Assembly: GCA_013138965.1 (NCBI GenBank)
Contig: WTBT01000099.1
Span: 1 to 58,840 of the forward strand
Reading direction: 5' to 3'
From: Candidatus Aegiribacteria sp.
GTDB taxonomy: Bacteria; Fermentibacterota; Fermentibacteria; Fermentibacterales; JCC-6
DNA: 58,840 nt
This document shows, piece after piece, positions 1 to 7,710 of this stretch. The notes under the pieces were generated by a model, which was not told the DNA's origin, did no database searches, and worked only from the letters and a program-made list of their open reading frames with translations. Positions within the stretch are counted from its first letter, which is position 1. Each line of letters begins with the position of its first letter. A program made the translations under genes and the position numbers.

Positions 1-120
1 AGGAATGCTATAGACAAATTCAACAAAGCATATTCACAAGATTGCCAGCCATTTGAGTGGAAAAAGGAGAAGGTTCATCAGGTTACACTCAAAAGATGTT
101 ACGCTGATTTATGCAAGTAG
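1..120 (+). pseudogene. C-terminal fragment of an IS630-type transposase (cut by window edge)
   Basis: An open frame runs from base 1 to a TAG at 118-120 and encodes about 39 residues. It contains the block KAYSQDCQPFEWKKEK, which resembles the C-terminal end of IS630/Tc1-type DDE transposases (consensus of the type YNxDPKPFxWTK). The 5' part lies outside the window, so the gene may be complete or already broken upstream. It ends 3 bp before the stop of the convergent ThyX-like gene. IS630-type elements often mobilise short TIR-bearing MITEs, which may matter for the MITE at 46391-46552. The family call rests on one short motif. Confidence 0.5.
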
Positions 121-123
121 GTA

Positions 124-1434
124 CTAGAACAGATCTGATACCTCGGATTTGCCGCCCGCAAGCATGAATGTAAGTGGCGCTTTCTCGCGCAGAGAAGACA
201 TCATTATGTGGGCAATCTCTCTGATATCCCACTGTGCGTGTACGTCTTCCCTCAATCTTGAAAAATGGTAGAGCTCTCGCCCGTTCATGCTGAGAACTAC
301 CCTTCTCCTGTGGGCGTTTGTCAGCATATAGGGATACAGCTTCCCCAGCGTACCCGCAGTTCTTTCGGCTTCATGCAGACCTTGCATGAAATCCTCCTCG
401 AGACCCGCATCGGAAATACTGGCGGGAACCGTTGCTCCAAGAATCGGATCGTACACCGAGACCAGCCTGCTGCACATGCGGTGCCTTTTCAGCTGGGCAA
501 ACGCTGTTGCCGAAAGAACCAGTTGAAATCCAGCCCTGAAGAATTCCCATATCCTGGGGAGGGAATCATGGATTCCAAGCCCTGAAAGGGCTTCGACGAA
601 AAGCTCCTCCCTGCTCTGTCCGTCAAGTTCCAGCCACATTTTCAAAGCGGATTCAAGGGACCTGCCGCTGCTCCATTGAATAAGCAGGGATCCCACCTTT
701 GAATCGTCATCACAATCCAGGAGCACGACGCAATCAGATGGACGTGATTCAACAGGAGACAGAGAATGAGCGAACATGTCCATGGCTGTGGGCTCAAGAA
801 ACAGGAATAGCGAAGGGGCAGCTTCCACTGCCAGTTCGAGAAGTCTGTCGGCGATCAGTCTGACTTCCGCAAATGGATGGCATGATAATCTTCTCACCAT
901 AAGCTCAAGTTCTCTGGCGTTGACTGTCATACCCATCTGGCACGCGGTTGCAAGAGGAAGCACGTATCTTGCATCCTCTTTCGCTTTGTCCTTCTTAAGG
1001 CCGCTGCTGCGAAGGCCGTCGTAGATCCTGTTGTAGAGCTGAAAAAGTTTTAAGGCAGCTTCGCGATAATCCCCTTTTACGTCTCCGCGCAGCTCTGAAG
1101 GCACCACAAGATCTTCACCTATTCGGATATACCTCTGTGATTTTTCTGTAAAACTGGCCAGCCGGAAACCCTGAAGCTCCTCTGCCGCAAGCCTTGAAAC
1201 ATCAAGAATATCGAAATTGAATACGGCATGCTCGGCGACTGACCCATGACCGTAATCGAAGATGATACATCGGTTGGATGCCCGTGCTTTCTCCACTTCC
1301 GCGGCCGCTTCCTTCCGGAGAACGTTAATCGGTCTGGGATCCCGGCTGATCCGCGCATAGGAGGCCGACAGTGTTTCCGGGGTATTACCCCCGTTCTGTA
1401 TATCGGTGTTGTATCCAGCCAGCTGGATATTCAT
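124..1434 (-). CDS. double-domain ThyX-like (flavin-dependent thymidylate synthase family) protein
   Basis: 436 residues, about twice the 220-270 usual for ThyX, which methylates dUMP using methylene-THF, FAD and NADPH. Two ThyX-like halves are visible. Half 1 (about 1-220) has GHGSVAEH at 62-69, the FRLASFTEKSQRY block at 90-102 and a C-terminal NAREL block near 172. Half 2 (about 290-436) has KRHRMCS at 316-322, matching the RHRxxS core of the ThyX signature, and MNGRELYHFSRLREDVHAQW at 383-402. The halves keep different parts of the signature, so a composite active site or loss of activity are both possible. The ATG at 1434 overlaps the TGA of the upstream GH84 gene (ATGA), so translation is coupled. 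Long ThyX-like proteins are known in a few lineages. Family assignment is firm, activity is not. Confidence 0.82.
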   Translation of the reverse strand: MNIQLAGYNTDIQNGGNTPETLSASYARISRDPRPINVLRKEAAAEVEKARASNRCIIFDYGHGSVAEHAVFNFDILDVSRLAAEELQGFRLASFTEKSQRYIRIGEDLVVPSELRGDVKGDYREAALKLFQLYNRIYDGLRSSGLKKDKAKEDARYVLPLATACQMGMTVNARELELMVRRLSCHPFAEVRLIADRLLELAVEAAPSLFLFLEPTAMDMFAHSLSPVESRPSDCVVLLDCDDDSKVGSLLIQWSSGRSLESALKMWLELDGQSREELFVEALSGLGIHDSLPRIWEFFRAGFQLVLSATAFAQLKRHRMCSRLVSVYDPILGATVPASISDAGLEEDFMQGLHEAERTAGTLGKLYPYMLTNAHRRRVVLSMNGRELYHFSRLREDVHAQWDIREIAHIMMSSLREKAPLTFMLAGGKSEVSDLF

Positions 1435-2639
1435 TGTTCCCCTCTTCCGCCGTTCTTTATAAGCTCCGCTGTGATCATTGCAAGTGGATGATCGAAGGGA
1501 AGCTTTTGAAACATGAGATATCTTAACCTTGACAATCTTTCAGTCCGGGAAGGCAGCTTAAGAGCATCTTCCCACCAGCCGATGATCTTCTTGACATCCA
1601 TGATGTAGGGCATCAATTCAAAACCGTCCTCGATCTCCTCCAGAGAATCAATGAATCTGCCCAGAATTTCTAACATGGATCCTAGTTTCTCCATCAGCTG
1701 TCCTGAAGGGCCGTAGGAAGCGGCATTTTCAAGTTCCAGAAGAAGGGATTCAGTCCCTTCATCCGGGCGCCAGGGAAGATAATGAAAACCGCTTAGAATA
1801 TCCCAGGCCTGTGGCATATCCCCCAGCTCAGAAGGAAAGCCGCAGCTGACTCCGACTCCGGAAGCCTGCAGAAGCATATAGACAGCATGAAGAGCCACCG
1901 GGAAACATGATGAAGGGTTAAGGAAGTATGAGTGCCCTTCAGGTATCCTGTCCCGCAGACAGGCAAGATATATCCTTCTAAGGCAGTAATCATCGGCCAG
2001 GAGATTATCCCATATTACCGTTTCACCGCCAAGCAATCCCCGCGCTTTCATCATGATATTTTCATCAAGTTCCCTGGATATCACGCCGTTTCCTGTCCAG
2101 AAGGATTTCCAATTGCCGGGTACGCTGTCCCTCCATGCGGAGAGGTATTCAGCGCCGTTATATCTGTCCAGAAGTTCCGTGCAGTAAATAGAGGGGCAAA
2201 GGTATATCATGCAGTCAAAGCCCTTTAGAGCTTCACCGGCCAGCTCAAGCTGACGGACAGCAAGCGAAGCATCCGCTCTTTCAGGAATATCATCAAAGAG
2301 TACGGCTATCCCGGAGGCGCCGGCATCAACAGCTCTCTCAGCCTTTTTCCTCAGATAACCGCAATCCTTACTACTGAATTGCCATGGACTTATGCCGAAT
2401 ATGAACTCCACGCCAGATCCCGCAGAGTCATTGATATTATCTGCAAGTTGAGACCATAGCCCCGCAGGATAATCTTCCCTCCACCTGAGCCTGTGGAAAG
2501 GATCATTCTTGGGTGCGTAAACAAAAGCAGCTTTATCAAGAAGTGACAGATATCGAATCAGAATGCGTCTCTGTGGTGCACTATAGGGCCTGCCGTAGAA
2601 CCCTTCAACTACTCCGTACAACATGAATTCCCCGATCAT
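1431..2639 (-). CDS. GH84-family beta-N-acetylglucosaminidase (O-GlcNAcase-like)
   Basis: 402 residues. The N-terminus carries the GH84 fingerprint GVVEGFYGRPYS (9-20), then APKNDPFHRLRWRE (42-55), FGISPW (81-86) and the catalytic Asp pair in VLFDDI (Asp116-Asp117). Further GH84 blocks follow: CPSIYC, WTG and VIWDN. GH84 enzymes release GlcNAc from O-linked or glycan beta-GlcNAc by substrate-assisted catalysis, with the adjacent aspartates as key residues. No signal peptide is visible, so the protein is probably cytoplasmic and substrates may be glycan turnover products. Met6 at base 2624 follows a GGGGA stretch and is an alternative start. It is the first gene of a coupled pair with the ThyX-like gene. 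C-terminal lid domains of large GH84 enzymes are short or absent. Confidence 0.85.
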   Translation of the reverse strand: MIGEFMLYGVVEGFYGRPYSAPQRRILIRYLSLLDKAAFVYAPKNDPFHRLRWREDYPAGLWSQLADNINDSAGSGVEFIFGISPWQFSSKDCGYLRKKAERAVDAGASGIAVLFDDIPERADASLAVRQLELAGEALKGFDCMIYLCPSIYCTELLDRYNGAEYLSAWRDSVPGNWKSFWTGNGVISRELDENIMMKARGLLGGETVIWDNLLADDYCLRRIYLACLRDRIPEGHSYFLNPSSCFPVALHAVYMLLQASGVGVSCGFPSELGDMPQAWDILSGFHYLPWRPDEGTESLLLELENAASYGPSGQLMEKLGSMLEILGRFIDSLEEIEDGFELMPYIMDVKKIIGWWEDALKLPSRTERLSRLRYLMFQKLPFDHPLAMITAELIKNGGRGEQ

Positions 2640-2742
2640 ACTCGTTGACTTCCAGGGTACCTTTTCCTAGCTTTGATACTTGAATCTACAGGAAAATTCC
2701 ATTCATAGAAATACCTTCATTCTCAGTCATCAGGAGGATCAG

Positions 2743-4449
2743 ATGTCGAGGAAAATAGTCGAAGCTGTTCCGAATATTTCGGAAGGACAGAATAAAGAAT
2801 TGATCGATGAAGTTGTAAAGGCAGCATCCTCAGTTGCGGGGTGCAGGATTCTGGATGTTGACCCAGGCGCAGCTACAAACAGGACCGTTATCACCATCGC
2901 CGGTTCTCCAGAACCAGTAATGGAAGCGTGTTTTCAGCTCATAAAGAAGGCCGGAGAGCTTATCGACATGAGTAAGCAGACAGGAGAACACCCCCGGCAT
3001 GGCGCTACCGATGTCTGCCCCTTCGTACCTGTCTCCTCTATAACGATGGAGGAATGCGCTGAACTCGCCCGGAAACTGGGGAAACGTGTTGGAGAAGAAC
3101 TTGGAATACCTGTTTACCTGTACGAAAAGGCTGCTTCGAAACCGGAATGGGAGAAGCTTCCCAACATCCGGGAGGGGGAATACGAAGCTCTTCCCGACAA
3201 ACTTGGAAAGCCTGAATGGAAACCGGATTTCGGTCCCAACGAATGGAATGAAAACGTTGCGAAAACCGGAGTATGCACAATAGGAGCCAGGAATTTCCTG
3301 ATCGCTTACAATGTGAACCTTAACACGAAAGATCCCGGTGTAGCCAGGGATATCGGCCTTACCATAAGAGACAACGGCAGATTTCTTCGTGACGGCAACT
3401 GGAAATTCATCCGTGATGAAGACGGTAATAAAACGAAGCAGCCGGGCAAACTCCAGTGCTGCAAGGCAACGGGCTGGTACATAGAGGAGTACGATACGGC
3501 CCAGGTAACAATGAATCTCACCGATCTCTCCGTTACCCCCCTTCATATGGGCTTTGAGGTTGCGAGAGAGGAAGCCCAGAAGCTTGGAGCGAGGGTTACA
3601 GGTTCTGAAGTGGTCGGACTTCTGCCGTTAAGCGCTATGCTGGAAGCCGGACGGTTCTATATCGAGAAGCAGAACGCGGGTCTTTCATCAACAGGGAGAC
3701 AGGGCAAAACAACCGGTGTCCCTCAGAAGGAACTGATCGAAATTGCCATCAGATCAATGGGCCTCAGAGATGTAGCGCTCTTCGATCCGGAAGAGAAAAT
3801 CATCGAGTACATGGTCACCGAGAAGGATGTGAACCTTTCAGGCAAAACATGCTGTGATTTCGCGGATGAACTTTCGACCGATTCCCCCGCACCCGGGGGT
3901 GGTTCAGCCGCAGCGCTCATTGGCGCTCTGGGGGCTTCCCTGAACGCAATGGTAGCCAACCTGACGGTGAAGAACAGAAAATGCAGTGTTAACTGGGATC
4001 TGATGCGGGAGATCGCCCCCGAAGCCCAATCCATCAAAGACGATCTTCTGAATGCGATTGATGATGATACCGCCGCATTCAATGACTGGATGGATGCGGC
4101 CAGGCAGGACGGAGACGTAGAGGCGGCTGTAAAGAAAGCGATAGAAGTACCCCTGCGGGTACTCAGCCAGTGTCCTGAGATAATCAGAATGGCGTCATCC
4201 CTTGAAGAAAAGGGCATGCAGGCTTCAGTTTCCGACGCAGGCGTGGCCGCGTCGGCAGCCAGGGCGGCGGCGGTAAGCGCGTATTACAATGTGCTGATCA
4301 ATCTTGGCGAAATTGAAGACTCCGAATATGCCGCCATTACAAAAAAACAGGCGGAGGAATATCTGACGAAATCGTTACAAAGCGCCGACAGTGTATTCAA
4401 TAAGGTTCGGGAAAAACTCATTAATAAAATGAAGGGCCAGGACTCTTGA
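2743..4449 (+). CDS. ftcD: bifunctional glutamate formimidoyltransferase / formimidoyl-THF cyclodeaminase
   Basis: 568 residues from the ATG at 2743, chosen because AGGAGG lies 7 bases upstream; an in-frame TTG at 2680 lacks such a site. The N-terminal formiminotransferase domain (about 1-300) starts with the typical KIVEAVPNISEG and contains GEHPRHGATDVCPF (81-94) with the catalytic His83. The cyclodeaminase domain (about 366-568) contains STDSPAPGGGSAAA. The protein moves the formimino group of formiminoglutamate to tetrahydrofolate and then forms methenyl-THF and ammonia, the last steps of histidine degradation. No hut genes are adjacent. The TGA overlaps the TTG start of transketolase, so both genes form one transcript. 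The folate link to the ThyX-like gene across the divergent region is suggestive only. Confidence 0.95.
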   Translation: MSRKIVEAVPNISEGQNKELIDEVVKAASSVAGCRILDVDPGAATNRTVITIAGSPEPVMEACFQLIKKAGELIDMSKQTGEHPRHGATDVCPFVPVSSITMEECAELARKLGKRVGEELGIPVYLYEKAASKPEWEKLPNIREGEYEALPDKLGKPEWKPDFGPNEWNENVAKTGVCTIGARNFLIAYNVNLNTKDPGVARDIGLTIRDNGRFLRDGNWKFIRDEDGNKTKQPGKLQCCKATGWYIEEYDTAQVTMNLTDLSVTPLHMGFEVAREEAQKLGARVTGSEVVGLLPLSAMLEAGRFYIEKQNAGLSSTGRQGKTTGVPQKELIEIAIRSMGLRDVALFDPEEKIIEYMVTEKDVNLSGKTCCDFADELSTDSPAPGGGSAAALIGALGASLNAMVANLTVKNRKCSVNWDLMREIAPEAQSIKDDLLNAIDDDTAAFNDWMDAARQDGDVEAAVKKAIEVPLRVLSQCPEIIRMASSLEEKGMQASVSDAGVAASAARAAAVSAYYNVLINLGEIEDSEYAAITKKQAEEYLTKSLQSADSVFNKVREKLINKMKGQDS

Positions 4450-6368
4450 GTAAAATAGAACGGACACTGTTCAAACCTCTGAGTATTCCAACCGGCACAC
4501 AGAAAGTACTGAAGGAATTCTGCCGGAATGCCAGGGGTGATATTCTGAGGATGACCACGCTTGCCCGAAGCGGCCATCCGGGCGGTTCAATGTCTTCACT
4601 TGAAATCTTCGCCCTGCTCTGGTCCCAGGCCAACGTAGACCCGAAAGATCCCCTGAAGGCAGGGCGGGACAGAATAGTGGTAAGCCACGGGCATACTTCC
4701 CCCGCTGTCTACGCCACACTGGGCAGACTCGAGTTCTTCGACCTCAGGAGGGCGGTTGCCACTTTCAGGAAGGCCGGCAGCCCCTTTGAAGGGCATATTG
4801 AAAGATCCATTCCCGGAGTTGAGCTTACAACGGGAAATCTTGGCCAGGGGGTCTCAGCCGGAGCTGGAATGGCGCTTGCCGACAGGACTAAAGGAATACG
4901 AAACCATACATGGATCATCACCGGTGACGGCGAACATCAGAAAGGCCAGATAGCGGAAGCCAGAAGATTCATACGGAACTACGGGCTCAACAACATAACA
5001 GTTGTTGTAGACTGCAACGGCCTTCAGATATCCGGACGGACCGACAGGGTCATGTATACGGATATAGCCGCTGAGTACAGGGCTGACGGCTGGGATGTCA
5101 CCGAAGTAGACGGTCACAGCCTTTCCGCCCTTTACAGAGCCTTGAGGCCGGAAGAGACATCCCGGACGCCCAGGCTTGTCATGGCAATGACCGTAATGGG
5201 CAAAGGGGTCTCCTTCATGGAGAACGATGCCCAGTATCATGGTAAGGCGCTGACACTTGATCAGGCTGGATCCGCCCTGAATGAACTCGGCCTGACTAAC
5301 GACCTGGATGAACTCGCCGAGCTCAGGAAAGACAGCTGGAAGGGTAAGGGAGACTTCAACCTCAGGCTTCCCTATGCGATACTGGACAGTGAGGGAACAT
5401 CCATCATCTACGATTCGGATCACAGGGGAGACAACAGAGGCGCTTTCGGCACTGCTCTGATGGACCTGGCAAAGATGAATACTGATAACCTGCCCATGGT
5501 TTTCGACTGTGATCTTGCCGGTTCTGTAAAAACGGAGCAGTTCGGAAATGAATATCCCGATCATTTCTTTCAGTCTGGTATCATGGAGCATAACACGGCC
5601 ACTGCCGCGGGTGCCGCCTCAATTGCGGACAAGGTTGTCTTCTGGGCGGACTTCGGAGTATTCGCAGCCGATGAAACGTTCAACCAGCACAGGCTCAACG
5701 ATATCAACATGACCAACCTCAAGGTTGTAGCAACCCATTGCGGCCTGGATGTGGGGATGGATGGAAAGACTCATCACTGCATCAATTACATAAGCCTTAT
5801 GGGAACACTCTACCACTGCAACACGGTCGTACCCGCGGACCCTAACCAGACCGACAGGGTAATAAGGTACGCCGCGACACATCCGGGGAATTTCTTTATC
5901 GCGATGGGAAGATCAAAACTGCCGATTATCACGAAGGAGAACGGAGAACCGTTCTTCGGCAGGAAATACAGGTTCGTATACGGCCTTCATGACCATATAA
6001 GGGAAGGTTCAGATGTAGCCATAGTCGCCATGGGCAACATGATCTTCCGAGCGATGAAAGCCAGGGAAATACTGCTTGAAAGCGGTATTTCGACGGCTGT
6101 CTTCGCCGTCAGCTGTCCCCTGTGCATCGGCCCTGAGCTGCTGGATGAACTGTCGGGTTACAAATTAGTTCTGACACTGGAGGATCACGACCTGGATACG
6201 GGCATGGGGGCGAAGATGGCTATTGCCATTGCATGTTCCGGAAGGAGCATCAATCTCAGAAGAAAGGGCATAACTCGGTACGGAGGATCAGGTGACCCTG
6301 AAGACCTGTACAGAATGGCCGGGCTTCTTCCCGAGCAGGTAGCGGAGTACATCCTGGCTGAAATCTAA
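4446..6368 (+). CDS. tkt: transketolase
   Basis: 640 residues, full length. The start is a TTG that overlaps the ftcD stop (TTGA). ThDP-binding and active-site blocks are in order: SGHPGGSMSS near residue 42, the ThDP/metal motif GDGEHQKGQ followed by VVVDCNG, then the central Pyr domain with GIMEHNTATAAGAA and ADFGVF, and a C-terminal transketolase domain ending EQVAEYILAE. The enzyme transfers two-carbon units between ketose and aldose phosphates in the non-oxidative pentose phosphate pathway. Thiamine-dependent relatives such as DXS can be excluded by the overall domain order and by the transketolase-type SGHPGG motif. Translational coupling to ftcD puts histidine catabolism and sugar-phosphate interconversion on one mRNA. 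Confidence 0.93.
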   Translation: MSKIERTLFKPLSIPTGTQKVLKEFCRNARGDILRMTTLARSGHPGGSMSSLEIFALLWSQANVDPKDPLKAGRDRIVVSHGHTSPAVYATLGRLEFFDLRRAVATFRKAGSPFEGHIERSIPGVELTTGNLGQGVSAGAGMALADRTKGIRNHTWIITGDGEHQKGQIAEARRFIRNYGLNNITVVVDCNGLQISGRTDRVMYTDIAAEYRADGWDVTEVDGHSLSALYRALRPEETSRTPRLVMAMTVMGKGVSFMENDAQYHGKALTLDQAGSALNELGLTNDLDELAELRKDSWKGKGDFNLRLPYAILDSEGTSIIYDSDHRGDNRGAFGTALMDLAKMNTDNLPMVFDCDLAGSVKTEQFGNEYPDHFFQSGIMEHNTATAAGAASIADKVVFWADFGVFAADETFNQHRLNDINMTNLKVVATHCGLDVGMDGKTHHCINYISLMGTLYHCNTVVPADPNQTDRVIRYAATHPGNFFIAMGRSKLPIITKENGEPFFGRKYRFVYGLHDHIREGSDVAIVAMGNMIFRAMKAREILLESGISTAVFAVSCPLCIGPELLDELSGYKLVLTLEDHDLDTGMGAKMAIAIACSGRSINLRRKGITRYGGSGDPEDLYRMAGLLPEQVAEYILAEI

Positions 6369-6439
6369 TGAAGCCGGACGTCACTTTCAACACTTTCGCA
6401 GAGTATCTTTGAAACAAGTAAACTGGATTTCCAATCAGA

Positions 6440-7543
6440 TCAGGTTAAAAGCCGTCTGAACATTTCGTTGTAGGATTCGGTGCCGGAGATGATATTCCAG
6501 TAGCCCCTTGCGAATTCTTCGTTGTCCCTAAGCCGCATCATGGCTGCCCCGCGGATAAACGGACTGAAGAGGAGATGCCTGTAAAGCATCGACTGTCTGA
6601 CGATATCTATACAGCAGTTTTTATTCTTCAGTACGGTTCTACGGTCTCCCCCGGATATAATGCAGTCCGACACAAGGAATCCGCTCTCTACAGCATGGCC
6701 GATTCCTTCTCCCGAAACATGGTCCACCAGGCCGGCGGCATCCCCCGCCAGATACATATTCCCTTTCCCGAGATTTCGTTCCAGCACAAGGGATGGTATC
6801 GGGGCTCCATGCAGCTGGTATTTATCGCAGGAGATACCCCTGTCTTTAAGAAAACCGTTCAGCGCCCCGGCTATGTCGAATGGTGATGCCGGACTGCCCA
6901 CAGCTCCGGCTCCGATATTCACCTTTTCACCGTCAGGGAAAACCCAGATGTAACCGTAAGGGATATAACCGAAGTGAATCTGAAGATCTTCCGGTTTTTC
7001 ATTCAAATCGGTTAATGGTATGAAATACTCCAATCCCATACCCTTTCCTTTACTCCCTCTGCCTGAAATGAGTCTTCTGACGAAACTGTCGCATCCATCT
7101 GCTCCGACAAGGTTTGAACAGGAATAATTCTTACCCGATGAGGTTGTCAGAGACATTGATTCGATTGATACCACTGCGTCCCCTGTAATGACGGACGCCC
7201 CGGCTGAAGCCGCCTTATCAAGCAGCACGCTGTCGAATTGCCTTCTGGATACTATCCGCACAGGGGCGCGATGTGAAGTGTAGGTTCGGAGGAGTTCATC
7301 CCTGTTCCAGAGGGACACAGTCCTGTGTTTCTTCAGTGTCAGGTCTTCCAGTTCATATTCAGAGAGAATGCCGGAGGTGATGAGAATCTCCGCCGCCCTT
7401 GCGCTGAGGAGGCCACCGCATACTTTGTCCCTCGGAAAAGAAGCCTTGTCTATCAGGATACATGGAATGCCGGCGGATGCCAGCTTCCAGGCACACGAAG
7501 CGCCAGCAGGCCCGCCCCCCACGATCAGGGTCAGGTCTTGCAT
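6440..7543 (-). CDS. geranylgeranyl-reductase-family FAD-dependent oxidoreductase
   Basis: 367 residues from Met at 7543 (in-frame ATGs at 7561 and 7570 add nine residues with no recognisable sequence). The FAD Rossmann motif is LIVGGGPAGASCAWKLA at the N-terminus, followed by FPRDKVCGGLLS, the hallmark of the geranylgeranyl reductase/halogenase-like branch, and by YLAGDAAGLVDHVSGEGIGHA for the second FAD contact. Members reduce polyprenyl chains in lipids, quinones or pigments; the substrate here is not determined. The first codons, encoding MQDLTL, lie inside a half copy of a dispersed palindromic repeat (7528-7552), so the present N-terminus may have been formed by repeat insertion. No good ribosome-binding site is visible for any of the three ATGs. 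It runs convergently to transketolase, 71 bp away. Confidence 0.82.
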   Translation of the reverse strand: MQDLTLIVGGGPAGASCAWKLASAGIPCILIDKASFPRDKVCGGLLSARAAEILITSGILSEYELEDLTLKKHRTVSLWNRDELLRTYTSHRAPVRIVSRRQFDSVLLDKAASAGASVITGDAVVSIESMSLTTSSGKNYSCSNLVGADGCDSFVRRLISGRGSKGKGMGLEYFIPLTDLNEKPEDLQIHFGYIPYGYIWVFPDGEKVNIGAGAVGSPASPFDIAGALNGFLKDRGISCDKYQLHGAPIPSLVLERNLGKGNMYLAGDAAGLVDHVSGEGIGHAVESGFLVSDCIISGGDRRTVLKNKNCCIDIVRQSMLYRHLLFSPFIRGAAMMRLRDNEEFARGYWNIISGTESYNEMFRRLLT

Positions 7544-7552
7544 TTGAGCATT
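7528..7552 (+). repeat. half copy of the palindromic repeat, overlapping a gene start
   Basis: The 25 bases match the left arm of the palindromic element seen at 29185-29249 and 45214-45288 (core TCAGGTCTTGCATTTGAGCA). The right arm is missing and is replaced by AT-rich sequence. Read on the minus strand, the arm provides the ATG and the first five codons of the flavoprotein gene. Confidence 0.75.
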
Positions 7553-7676
7553 ATTGATCATTAAATTCATATTTTATATTATATATTGCTTCTCACATAT
7601 CAATCCCGGCACTATTACCCTGCTATTAACCGCTGTCGGAACGGAATATAATCATGGTTAATCCAGAAGTAATGAT

Positions 7677-7699
7677 CGGGGCCTGCCTGGCAGGCCCCG
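7677..7699 (-). terminator. strong GC hairpin downstream of tldE
   Basis: A perfect inverted repeat of 11 bases per arm (CGGGGCCTGCC / GGCAGGCCCCG) with one central base sits 12 bp after the stop of the TldE-like gene. No T-run follows on the minus strand, so it could end transcription with other factors or protect the 3' end of the mRNA. Confidence 0.5.
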
Positions 7700-7710
7700 A
7701 TAAGTGAAGC

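Noticed and set aside
2830..3546. 238-codon open frame on the minus strand
   Set aside because: It lies antisense inside ftcD, whose coding assignment is firm; the translation has no domain and no start site.
4854..5591. 245-codon open frame on the minus strand
   Set aside because: Antisense to transketolase, low-complexity translation without family features.
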